DNA of 64,000 nucleotides. Origin: Serinus canaria. Lineage: Eukaryota; Chordata; Aves; Passeriformes; Fringillidae. Where the stretch lies: the NCBI RefSeq assembly GCF_022539315.1, contig NC_066333.1, positions 11,809,001 to 11,873,000 on the forward strand, given 5' to 3'. Each line of letters starts with the position of its first letter. Positions within the stretch are counted from its first letter, which is position 1. A program made the translations under genes and the position numbers. Positions 1 through 12,100 of this stretch are shown in pieces. The notes under the pieces are model-generated. The model made no database searches. It had not been told where the DNA came from and saw only the letters and a list, made by a program, of their open reading frames with translations.

Positions 1-3000
1 ATCTCCATTGGAATCAATGGGAGACTGTTATAGAGACTGATGGCAAAATTCCTTTACATACTTCTTATTCTGGGGTATTTTAGAATATGGTGACATCTCT
101 TTCCCTCTGAACTTTTCTCTCTTCTGTGCATGTATCCTTTGCAGTTTTTTTGTCTTTCAATCTGTCTGCATTTTTATTACCATTCAGAAACATTTGTAGC
201 AAGACAGGAAGGAATTGTAAAGATCACAACTGAGTCAAAGTGGGATCTGGATGCCAGTGGAATCTGAGCACCAGATTTTCCAGCATGCCCAACTGAAAAT
301 ACAGAACAAGAAGAGGAATGTTAAAATAAACTTGTTCAGTTAAGTCTGGCAATTTAGACTTCTACCTGCAGCCTCCAAACCTCTCTTCCACTGTAATCTC
401 CATTTGCTATACAAAGAAATACTTTAAATTAAAGCAAAGGAGAAAGTAAATTTTCCAAGGCAATCTTGTCTGTCTCTCTTTTGAGGATGCCAAACTGATG
501 ACAAGAATGTTATTATTTCTATATGTATATTTAAAGTTGATTGAATTAATGAAACCCATGGAGTCTAACCTCTAATCTTATTAATAGTTCAGATGCACAG
601 AAACAAAAAGCTGTTTTACATTTGAAGGATACAGAAATGAAAGGATTGCTTTCAAATTTATTTTTAAGCTGGCAAAATATTTGTGTGCCCATAATATCCA
701 TTTAATTTTGGAGTTTGGTGCATAAGGAATGCTGGGACAAGATGAAAAGTAAATGCAGTAAAGATGGGGTTTCTGGTAGGTGTTTTTGCCTTCTCTCAGT
801 CTCCTTGGGGCTGCCTGTGAGTTGGCTGTAGATATTTCACCTTCTCTAATAGTGCTTTCATATTTACAGACCCAGGTTTGCTCAGGATGCTGGGAAACTT
901 GGCCTTTGAGTAATATTTGCAAATAACCAGTGATGTGAAGGAGACTACAGGGCTTTAAATATTTCATTAATTTGTCAAGGAAATCTGGAAAACATCTGTC
1001 TCACTGTTTGTTCTTCTGTTGCTTTGCTTTTAATTATCTCCCCCTCTTTTTAATGGAACGTAAACTACCATTTCACAACTTTATTTGATAGACCAATCCA
1101 TAGACAAGTGCCGTGACATGCACAGACCCCTAGACTGGCCCTTCTCCTTCTTACAGATGTCTTCTGTGCAAACATTTCCAAACTAAATACTGATTAAAAA
1201 CAGTTTGAGGACCAAACACAAACAGTTTCAGTGAACAGGCACATTAAATACCATTGGGGAGGTCAAAACAAGACTTGTTTAATTTTTGTGTGTCTCTTCT
1301 GTTCCATGGAAGGGGAAGGATCAAGGCCCACAGTGGGACTTGTCCTCACGTCAGCTTCTCTCCCTTGCCTGGTGTGGTCTCTGCTGGCTGTGCTTTTATA
1401 GCAGCAGGCCATACCTGGGACTCTGCACTTCCACAGCAAAACAAACAAACAATTGGGTGTTTTTTCCATGAGTGGGACAAAATGGATAAGCCAAAATTGC
1501 AGTTAGGCAGATGGGAAAATGTGGATCAGAAATGAGGCTCGTTGGCACTGCAGAAGTTTTCAGGCATGTTGGAAATTTCTGTGTCAGATGAGTGGAAGAA
1601 CAAGTTAGAGATAAGGGACTGTGCAGATGTCTGCACCAAGGGATACACGCAATTTCAGGGCAAGTAATGATGCAAATTGTTCTCAGAACAAAGCCGAGAC
1701 TGATCTGTGCCTTGTCCTGGTTAGAGACAGGAATTTGCAAGGAGCGGGGTTTGTCTAAATCGGTACAATTTGCAAAATGCTTTTTTCCAGTCCCTGCATG
1801 CTTGCATGTATCATTGCAATTGCAGGAAAAAATAAATGCACCTGCTTTCAGGAGCTGATGCAGAGATATGAGGTTATTGGTGGCATCTGTTGTTCTTTGA
1901 ACTAAAGAATGAGCACAGTTGTCTTTTGCCTTTCTGACAAGCCTGGCTGCAGAGAGCTGCAGAATAACATTTGCAACAGCTCAACCTGGGAAGGAGAGTT
2001 GGGACAGTGTTGACTAATGAAGTAGGTGCTACATTTTAGATAATAATGACCAGATAATTTCTTCATTTTCCCTTTCTCAGAAATGACTGAGATTGCATAA
2101 TTTTTCCATAGAATGCCAAATGCTGTCCCAAAGGTGTCTTACCATGGGCACAGCAAGCACTCAGGTGCTTTTCCTACAATCCTAAACCCCATCTTCTAAG
2201 CACCTTCATGGCCAGAATGAAGAAGAAAATTGTTGCAAAAGTGATCAAAACTCAAGTCAAAGTGAAAAGCTGGAAGGTAAAGTGTGGAAATTAGACATAA
2301 AATGAAAAATCTTTAGAAAATAGTTCCTTCTGTTAACGGTGGATTTCTCAGCACACTACATCTACACATTTTGTAGATTTCTGATTTCTCTGGAGCTAAG
2401 ATGCTTGTACATCTGTGTTCTAAATAACACCTAGAACACATATGATCAGAACATGATTTCGCTGCATTTTTCTCTATTATAAATCTCTATTTTGGGAACG
2501 AGTTACTTTCACCTAAGAGTTTCTGGGACTGGGCTGTAATTTTGGGATAAGATAGCTTTGGATCACTGTCAGTCCTAGGAAACATTCTGCATGTTCAGAG
2601 TTAAAATAATTTCCATTTGGCTTGTTCCCACAATGCAAATACCCACCTGTGCATTACTGGGAAAACTTTTCTGAATCATCTCTTCTTATGGGTCTAATAT
2701 TGATTTAATTGTGGGTTTTGGCACTGCTTAAAAGCCTGAAGTGTTTCTAATAGATAAAATATGTTGTGTCCTTTATTTGTGTCAGCACTCCCTGGGGAAT
2801 CTCACAATTCAGAATGTTTTCTTAGAGGCATATACATACACAAACCCTTGCAGACGTCAATTCAAGCACTGCACCCAGGGAATAATGACTAACAGACTTC
2901 AGACAATGAAGAATCCAATTTAAAATCCAAAACTGGATTATAAAACCCTTTCTTGTTCTTTGTAGATTTCTGTAACAAATGAACTCTCTTTGCTATTTCT

Positions 3001-6000
3001 AAATATATAATTATATTCATATTTATGTGGGTTAGTTCCCAAGACCACAAGCAAGGCAGATTGGAAAGAAAGTTGTGGAGCTCACATCTCCAGTTCTTGT
3101 CTGAATTTTGAAATGGTGATACTTTTATAGCATGAAGACAGACACTGTATAAATGGTATCTCAGCTAATTCTCAGCAAATAGCTTGTTTGAGAACTACTT
3201 GAAGTCACTGGAGATTTTCTCCTTTTAGGCTAACTGGTCTGGACTTGGGCATTTTCCAGAATTATTTCAGAGCCTGATTCAGACCGTTGATTCCTGGTGT
3301 GCTATGGCTGTTCTGTTTTTCAATTTGCTCCATGTAAATTTATAGGAAAGGAAGAGAGCAGTGTATTTCTGTTGTTCCATTTTCCTGGTCATTGTGAGCC
3401 CTTAAAACCACTTCCCATGAAAAGCAATATATAATTTTGATTAGATTTTTGGGGTTAATATATTTTTATTTTTGTTGTGTGTCACTTCACCGTGTATCAA
3501 ATATGAGCAATATCTACTTTAGATCGCCTAAAAATGATTACCTCAGCTTGATCATGGATAGTTCTTCATATTAAATGCTTAAAGCCTTCAGTTCAGACTC
3601 TTGTTTGATTGTTAGCCCCAATTCTCACAACAGGACCTTCCTGTTGGATACTGCCCCACAAAACAGGTTTTTGCAGAAAAGGATGAACTCAGTAACTTCA
3701 TGTCTGGGATGTTCCAAACTCTGTGTGAGTCTTCGTGCAACATGGAGCAAAATTACTGCCTTTCATCCAGCATTAACCTTCTACTTTTACTTAGGTATAT
3801 TGCATTTTTGCCTTTTACTCATTTATAAAATACATTTTTAAAGGCATGGAGATTTTTCATAATGTCATAACATTTTTTTCTTGTCAGAGTTTTTGCAGCC
3901 TGCAAATAAACTAAGTAAAACAATCAGAAAGTAGCAACTCTGCCATAAACCCCTAGCTGAACTATAGTTTTATGTTAAAGACATGCAAAAAATACAGATG
4001 TTAACATTAAAATACACTTCAGGATGATTACCAGCATGGCCCTATAATTGCTAGGCTCTGACAGGCTTAACTTATTAAACTCCAGCTTTCTGTTGATAAC
4101 AGAGACGCCTTTCTCTTCCTTTGAATTTACTGCAGTACCTACCACTCACTTTTGGTTTATAGCAGCGTTGGAGATGTCTTGCTCCTGTCCTAGTGCCTCT
4201 TCACCTCATCACACTCTCATCAGCTGCCCTGGCTAACGTATGTCATGAATTTAGGGCAAGAATCCAGCTCAGGCATATGGAAGTTTTCAGGCCCTGGTGT
4301 GGCAGCGTGCAGCTCAGCTGAGATCTGAGGGGTTCACAGGCAGCTCCGAGTGCCTGGCTCTGCTGGAGCAGGATCTCTGCAGCGTGGGACCTGACCTGGC
4401 CCTCCCACCCCCTGTGCAATGGAAAACCAGCTGAGGGCTGTATTTACTGCAGCTGCCCATGAAAGCTGGTTTAAAATCAACATCCAGAGAACAAGCCATG
4501 GGGTTCCAAAGCAGGACAGAATTTAGCAGAGGGGAGAGTATTGCTCTTGGACTGGGAAAACAACCGTTCTGTTTAGCAAAAGATTCTGAGGTCTTGAAGT
4601 GTATTTATTTTCCGATAGGAAATGACAGCAAGGCCTTTTAAAATTCCCTGAGACAGGTCGATGGATACAGGCCCCAGAGCAGAGAGCAGGCTGTGTGTTT
4701 TACCAGGGCAAGGACAATGGGGGATTTAGTTCCGTCGAGTGTTATTTCAGCTTTGGGATTGCAGCTTCTTCAGTTATCTCCGTATCTGACACAAAACAAC
4801 ATTTTTGTTCAAGCTGTCATATTTCCTCAAAATCTTCTAGTTCTTGTAAAAGGTTTCATGGGAAACCAGCTCTGCCTTGTATTCAGTGACCCAGAGAGGT
4901 TGCTGTATATACACACCTTGTCAAACAAATATGGCAATGCAGATGGCTTGGGACATGGGGAGACAAACAGAAATGGTGAAAAACAGAAATCCCCAAGTCC
5001 CCCAGCCCTGGATCAGGATTTGTGAAAACAGCATCTTTGGTTTATAGAATGTTTCTCCACAGTTCCTCTAAGGAATCTTGGACCTCTGAGTGAATTTATG
5101 GCCTTATTTGTTTTCCCTATATTATTTTTGTGCAGCTGTTTTTTCCTCTGTAGAGGTGTGTTACTGCTTTTTGCTGGAGCTGAGTTTCCTGTTGGAACAA
5201 TCTTGCTTAACCGTGTTCTCCTACACTCCTACATTCCCTTTTGTTACCTTTTTTTTTTTTTTTTTTTAAGATTCCTCCTGTCCCTTTTGACTCATCTGTT
5301 TCATTTTCAAGGCATCCTGTTTATTTTTCCAGCTATTTGTTTTTAATATGTGTTATCTGACCTTTTCTGTCTGCTCTTTTGGGGATGTATACAAAGCTCT
5401 TCCTTTATTTGCGTTTGCTCTTCCTTCTGCCCTCCACAGTACCTAATGTTCATCAGTGGAACCCAAGATCAGGAAATGGGAATAGACATCCCCAAGCCCA
5501 CAGAAGTTGATATAACAAGCAAAGTTTATTTTCACCATGCAGGTGTGGAATGCTTCGACTCACCAAGATGTGTGTAAATGCAGGGGCTTGTGCTTTGTCC
5601 CAGGAGCTCCATGACACAGTTCTGGGCAAAGGCTGCAGCTCTGGGAAAGTTGTTTGAAAGCAGCATCCTCCTCTCTGGTTTCCTTGGGCATGACATCCAT
5701 CACTGAGGGTGGGAGCAAAGCAGGGTAAGGTAACACCTCATCTGGGAGAAAGGCCTGCAGGGGCTGATTGTGACTGGAAATAAGATTATGGTGCTACTTC
5801 AGCAATGTCCTTGTAGAAGCAGCCAGGGAACTTCTCTTCCTGGGAGTGTTTTTCCATTGTTGTGGAGATTACCTCTTTGGCTAGTTTCCTTTTGACATGC
5901 TCCCTTTTAAGAGAAAGCTGCTGAGAATCTGACAATGCCTCTGGCTAATTGTGGTTTGGCAGTGATGTTCATCTGAGGTGGCTGCTTCCAGAAAAATCAC

Positions 6001-6782
6001 TATCCAGACTTGGCAAAAGCTGGCAGACATCTTTGTCAGGGTGAAGCACAGAGCACAAAGGCAGATTTATCACAAAAATCAATACCACAAGCTCCTGGGC
6101 TGCCACTGTTTATTCATCATGGCTGCAAGAGCCACACTATCTCCAGAATTACTGTCATGGAGCTGTACTGGCTCCTGACATTATCCTAAGGGAGAAATTT
6201 TTACAGGCTACAATTCATAATAGATCTTGCTGCTTGCAGGATCCACTGGCTTCATTTGGTGAAGATGCAAGGCGCCTTTTGCTCCCAAAAGGAGCAAAGA
6301 GCTGAGCTGTCAGCAGCTTTACCCTGGACTGGTCCAGCCAGAAAATGAGTTGTTAATGAGATGAGCTTGTATTTTGGCATACAGACATGGTCACCAGGCC
6401 AGGACCAATCTTCTGGGAAGGTGTTCTTTGTTATCCTGATTTGCTTCTCGCATTTCTGATTTCTCACATGCAGCTACTGCTGTGTGTGTAACTTTGTGTG
6501 CCCACTTGTGATGTGGGGAAATCTCTCCCTGGCCACTGAAACAGATTGCTGCTCTGGGAGTGCTGATCTTAATCCAGGCCCAAAGAAACTAAAGGGGAAA
6601 ATGCTGTTTTCCAAAAAACTTCCTGTAGCTTCAGTCTATTCCAAATAGACTTTAATTTTCTGCCCTTTGTTTGTTCATTTTCTGCTCTCTTTGATGATGC
6701 AGTATTCAGTGATGGAACACAATCCTTTCCCTCAAACTTTGGGCAAATCTAGAGCAGGGCTCAATGCTGAAATCTAAATCAT
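1..6782. other. non-coding stretch, no gene recognised
   Basis: I see no gene here. All frames are short and interrupted, and none of the translations resembles a known domain. The DNA is A+T-rich with scattered short homopolymers. The clearest simple repeat is a run of 19 T at 5249-5267, which creates a phenylalanine-rich chance frame around it. An octamer-type ATGCAAAT occurs at 1670-1677 and again at 2633-2640, which is not unusual for this base composition. Interpretation as intergenic or intronic DNA is inference from the absence of coding signal. Confidence 0.6.
5249..5267. repeat. poly-T homopolymer (19 nt)
   Basis: An uninterrupted run of 19 T follows a T-rich stretch and is followed by AAG. 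It is a simple repeat, probably length-polymorphic. No retroposon body or target-site duplication is evident beside it. Confidence 0.9.
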
Positions 6783-6960
6783 GGGCACATGAAAATGGAT
6801 TGAAACGACATCAGGAAAGTTCAGGTTGGACATTAGGAAAAGGTTCTTCACTGAGCAGGTGGTTGCTCTCTGGTTTAGTTGTAGGTGGTTCTGTGAGCAG
6901 CAGGGAGTTGAACACAACGATCTTCATGGGTCCCTTCCTACTTGAGACACTCTGTGCTCT
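6783..6960 (+). mobile_element. CR1 LINE 3'-end relic, sense, internally deleted
   Basis: The segment reads like the 3' part of an avian CR1 non-LTR retrotransposon on the + strand. At the left is the hallmark phrase 'caggttggacattaggaaaa' followed by a 'ggttcttcactgag' match. At the right is the near-terminal phrase 'cttcatgggtcccttccta' followed by a decayed 'acactctgtgctct', corresponding to the CR1 terminal ATTCTRTG-type repeats. Between them the roughly 150 bases that normally separate these two motifs are mostly missing or scrambled (about 6860-6900). The overlapping frames on both strands have no coding meaning. The CR1 assignment rests on remembered family consensus, not on an alignment. 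Confidence 0.75.
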
Positions 6961-8784
6961 ATATTTATGTGCTGGTATAACCATGGCACCAAAGGGGAGA
7001 GCAGGGAGTGATGTGCATGAGCAGATTGACAGCATTTGCCATGTGTGTGACAATTCTTAAGGCAGAAAACTCAGGAGACTCATCTGTGTTGATTCTGGCC
7101 CAAATCCATGTGCCAAAACATTTCTGTGAAGGGAGCACACCCTTTTTAAAACATGCATGTTATGAGCAGTGTTTGGTTTGAAAAGGCAGAGCACAATGGG
7201 AGGCAGCCTGTCCTGGTGGCTCGTGTTGTGTCAAGGTCTGGTGGAAGGGAGCTCTGGGACACTCTCCCAGTGCAGGAGAACAGATTGTACCATTTAACAG
7301 GAATTCACAATCTTGCACTTCTCTCCCCCACCCCTTCCCCCTCATTTCTGCCATTCCTCTAGAGGGAATAAAGCACAGCCAGGTGAGGTCCTCGTCTCAG
7401 CAAGAGGAAGCCTCAAAATACCCCGATGACCATGGCCTTGTTCTTTCCTTATTGTTTCTTCTGCTGGTTTGCTTTGATTGTGGGAAGGCCACAGGAAAGG
7501 ACTAGTGAGAGTAGCTCGTTATTATTTCAGCTGGGGGAAGAAAATACCTAAGAAAATGACTTGGAAAGTAAAGTTCCGTAAATTGACATGGCAATCCTTT
7601 TAAGTATGTGAAATATTTTTACTAGAATGGTTTTGTTTGCATTCCAAAATTCAGCTGTTTCAATATGGAAGAGCACATCAATTGGAACTGAGATTTCAAG
7701 TGTCACCTTCCTAATTTCCTGCTCCTGGACCTTCCTTTTTCCTTTATGTGATTTCAATTGCAGGTAGTTGTATCAGGAGCTCCGATTTTTGACTTCTGAT
7801 CTAATATTTTTTTAGAAACTGTAATACCCTGAGTGGTGACCTTTCACCTCCAGATTTAAGTATCAAAACCACTGTAGCTGGAAGTGACTATGGTATTTAT
7901 GTAGCACTTAAAACCCAGATTAGTACTGTAACAATTTTTCCATAGCTTATATTAATATTTTTCAGCCCTGAAACTGAATCATTTGTGATTTTTCTGCCAT
8001 ATGTCTTTAAATGAAGTCTTATTGTTTTGGGAAAAATCAGATTTTTTAATAGGAAAGCATCATTTGCTTCAACATGCCTTTTTTCCCCACTGAAGAACTG
8101 TGTTACTGGAAGCTCTGTGAGGAGCCAAGGCCTTTCCACTCCTGCCATTGGCATCAGGCTCTCCATAAGGGAAACCAGGAACAAGTGCTCTTGGGGGCTG
8201 TCTGTTCATCTCTCGTTCAGCCACTCCAGAAGGTTGCAGTGCAGGGAGCTCAAGTACTAAGAGGAATCTCTATCCTTGACAAGTCTCCTTAAGGAACTTT
8301 TTAAGGCTGGAAAAAAGTATCCCACAGTGGCACCTGGATGCAAATCTACATGAATGACTTATTACCATGGTGATGAGTTTGATGAAGTTACTGACTGGAT
8401 TTTTAATTACTGGAAAAATTCTTTGCCTATATATGCTCCTTCTTTTCCCTAATTTCCAGTGCTGGGCACTGATATAAATAAGAGGATGTTGTTAATATGG
8501 TACTGATTTCCTTCCTGGGCAAACATGTGTCCCTAGAGAACACATCATTGAAATTTCAGACATTCCTAAGGAAATGTGTGGCACGTGTGAGAAATGGGTA
8601 CAGCTGATTAGGAGAAATTTCCATGCTAAACTCTTCATTTTGATTCACTTTTGTCTGGTTTCTGCTTTGAGTCTCTCCCTTTGCACAGAATAACACAGGC
8701 TGTTCACTAATGTGGAGAGACAACCAAATGAAACCATGTTCTGAAAGTTTTCCTGCCTGCACCTGAGATCTTGTGTTGGTGCCT
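6961..8784. other. non-coding stretch, nothing recognised
   Basis: No gene, RNA or repeat is recognised. The overlapping short frames around 8027-8292 sit on opposite strands of the same segment and show no domain. An ATGCAAAT octamer occurs at 8338-8345. Confidence 0.5.
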
Positions 8785-9125
8785 TACAGAATAGAATGGA
8801 TTTGGTTCAATTGGAAAAGACCTTTCAGATCACTGAGTGCAACCATAACTGCCAGGTTCACCACCAAACCATTTTTCTACCACATCTACACATTCTGTGC
8901 CATATCTACAGAACTCTTAAATGCCTCCAATGAAGGTCACTTGACCAGTTCTAGTCTACTAGGACCTCTTCATTTAGGCAGGGCTGCTGATAAATGATTG
9001 TGAGTGGCTCTGTGAAATTCCCTCCCACACTTCCCCTGGGTGGATCCCATCCAGCCCCACAGATTTTTGTGTGTTTAAGTGATGTAGAAGTTTCCTGACC
9101 AGCTGAGAATGGAAAGGTGCAACAT
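8785..9125 (-). mobile_element. CR1 LINE relic, antisense, 3' end fused to RT segment
   Basis: Read on the - strand this is a CR1 non-LTR retrotransposon. At 8785-8945 the + strand shows the reverse complement of the CR1 3' end: 'agaatggatttggttcaatt', then 'ggaaaagacctttcagatca', then 'ccaccaaaccat' and 'cacatctacac'. At about 9030-9099 the - strand encodes a decayed copy of the reverse-transcriptase N-terminal motif: V-R-K-L-L-H-H-L, then K-S-V-G-L-D-G-I-H-P, compared with the family pattern VRDLLxxLDxHKSMGPDGIHP. A shifted frame at about 8951-9015 continues with TEPLTIIYQQ, matching the family stretch AEPLSIIYQ. The catalytic centre and the rest of ORF2 are absent, so a deletion of more than 1 kb joins the two parts near 8945. 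The copy is dead. Confidence 0.8.
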
Positions 9126-12100
9126 GAGATTAAAGGGAACAGGGAGGAATTCCTCCACCCGAGTATCTGATGAATGTTTACTGCTGGGTTTCTCAAAAAC
9201 ATAGGGAAGACATAATAACTGCTGAGGATGAGCTGATGATCTCACACAGCAAAAATAAATTTCAACACAAGAAATCTTGCCATGCAGTGCTTTTTCCTCT
9301 TGAAAAGATCGAGGTTTGTTGGCAGAATGTTTTAAAATACTTGTCAGGATTAATATTCCACACTAGTTGAAGGAGCTTGACAAAACACAGCTTGTGCTTG
9401 TGTAAGGGGCTGTGTGGGGCTTTTGCTGGCTGAGGTTAAACCGTGGCTTCATCCAAAGCATTTTTTGACAGAATATACTTTATCTATAAAGGAGCTGTAG
9501 CAGAATTGTCAGTGATGGCTCATGAGAGATGGCAATGTGGGGACTTGTAAGAGCCTGGCTACTAAAGCAAGGACCAGACAACTTAGTGCCGTGACAGTCG
9601 ATTTGACTCAGAGTGGGTGGTGTCATCTTCTAATGGGAATTTAATCATAGACCTTCTAGAAAGAATGGGAATCCAGAGATGATTAAGGAAGAGATGAGAA
9701 ATAAAAAGCATTTTGGAGAAATTTCCTCACAGAGAGAATGATTCATTTTGGACTGTGCTGTTAAAAGGCAGCTATGGAAACTGCAGCTGTGGATGTATTA
9801 AATAGGAGTCAGGCAGGTGCTTGGTGGAAAAAATGTTATGGATGGAAACAAGCACCAGGAGGAGTGGGAGGAATCTGCAGAACCAGCTTCCGTTTTTTAG
9901 TTACAGCAGAATAAATACGTTATTCTGCATTTGCAATGCAGATACACAACAGTTCTCAGTCTGAGCAGATGCTTGGTGGCTGTGGATTTTCATGAGCACT
10001 TGTCCAAGGGGCTATTCTCACCTTCTGCTGACATTTTTTAAAGGAAGCAGCATATTAAATGCCAGGAGGAAGGGAACAGCTTCAGGATGGAAAAGCTTGA
10101 GTAATGGTGGTGTAATAGAAAGCAAAATTTGGCCCACATTAATTTCCTCCAAGAGGACAGTTTTTTCCATTACTACTCCTAGAACAGAAGAATATCCATG
10201 ATGTGTGACAGTGTATCAAATGTTTAGCCCTGCAGAGAAAGACAGAGAGCTGGAGATGTTTGTTAGAAGTTGGGGAGAAATGCAGGAAACAAAAAAGGAG
10301 ATGGTTTTGAGTATTTTAAGAAGGGCAGCTGAGAGGGTTCAGAAAGTTGAGGCCTGTTACTGGCACCATTGTGTCTTCAAAAGGAGATCTGATGTTCTGC
10401 AGTGAGGGACTTGTTGGGACGTGGGTCTGCAGGGAAACTGAAGGAGGACTTCCAAGAATGCTCCTTACCCAAACCTGCTTGTTGTCCTCAGTTCTCACAC
10501 TTCCTTTTCCTTTTCTGTCCTGGCCTCTTGGATTCACATTTCGTGTAACTGCAGATGTTGCCACTGGTTTTGTGTGAAGTCACTCCTATTTATGCCAGAA
10601 TCTGCAGAGATGGAAAAGTACTGATCATGAGGAGAGACAACATAAAAGGGTAAACTGATGGAGGTACTCACTGAGGCTGTCTTTACTTTCTTTCTTGCTT
10701 CTCAGGTGTGAGTCCATTGATTCAGGGATTGGTCTAGATGCCTCTGGGTCATAATTTGAAAATAGTTTTCAGTTTATTTCAGTGCAGTTCCATTACACCC
10801 CAGTTTCTTTGGGCTGTCCCGCTGCTCTGCCTGAACAACACCAGCACAAAGATAGCTCCAAAATACAGCTGTAATAATAAAAGCCTCAAGTTTATTTCAG
10901 AAAAGCAGGAACCAGACCCTCAGCTGGTTCAAATCAGATCACTGCTCTGGAGAGACACCAGTTTTACACTGAATGAAGATTTTTCCTGAGATTTATTTTT
11001 GCAAATGGCACAATGAGAAAGTTGCTGGAGAGGCTGAGGAGAAAAACATCCTATTTTCTTTTGGGAGAGTTTAAGACACGCTGACTCAAATGCCAGCCAT
11101 AGTTCATTATCTCCTAAATCCTGAGGATACAATTTGCTAGGTAAAAAAACACATCTGTTCTTCAGCTCAGTTCCACCTCTTTGAAAGCATGTCCAAACTA
11201 CCTTCCTAAATGTTTCCATAAAATTAGACTTGGTTACATATGTTTCATTGTGTGTTGCATGTTTCCATGGCACACTGATTTGCCAGATAAAGCAATCTGC
11301 AGTGTATTTAGTCTGTCTTAAAGCCTTTTAAATCTTTCTCCTCTAAGCTTGAAATTCTCTCATTCAGACATCCAGCGCTGTTGAAACCTCTGTGCCAATA
11401 ATTCTTAATGACGTGTGTGTCTAGCCAAAGTAATTCTCCTCATTCAATTTGCAATTTTCCAAGTCAATCCTTTCAGCATTGTGACTGTAGCCATTTATTT
11501 TGCATTCTGAGACGTGAAGCTCTTAAACAAAATGATCCTGACTTTATAGGCAAAAAAGTGTCTTATAATGAAGGGCAACCAAACTCCAAGTTTGTTTTGG
11601 AAACCAGGGATAGTTGATATTTGCTTGCTTGCTCTCCTGGGCTCAAAGCTGATTCCAATCTATGTACACAAAATCTTCCCTTAGTATTTGACAAAGAAAA
11701 AAGCAGAGCCATTTCTCATTTGGCAGGATATTTCCTCCCTGCTCTTATTCAAAGGGCCTGCTGGACTGAGCCTTGGATCTTCTGTTATTTCCCATGCTCA
11801 GGAACTGATCTCTGCAGTGACCAACAGAAACTCTGCTGTTCAGACCCAGACTCCTGGTTTATAGAAGCAGCTTATTTAGGGGATCCTGATGGAAAGGAAG
11901 AGGCCTTGTAGTGCTTAATGGCCAACCTTGACCATGCAGGAGATCTCGGTGATGGCTCGGGAGGGAAATTTTGCAGCCACTGTAAAGAGGATGGCAACAA
12001 TTTGGGTATTTGGAAGGGGCTGAGGTGAAGATGCCTGGGTGGAAATGGGGGTTCTCATCAGAACAAACCAGAATGGGCACACATGTGGTTTTTATCTTCA

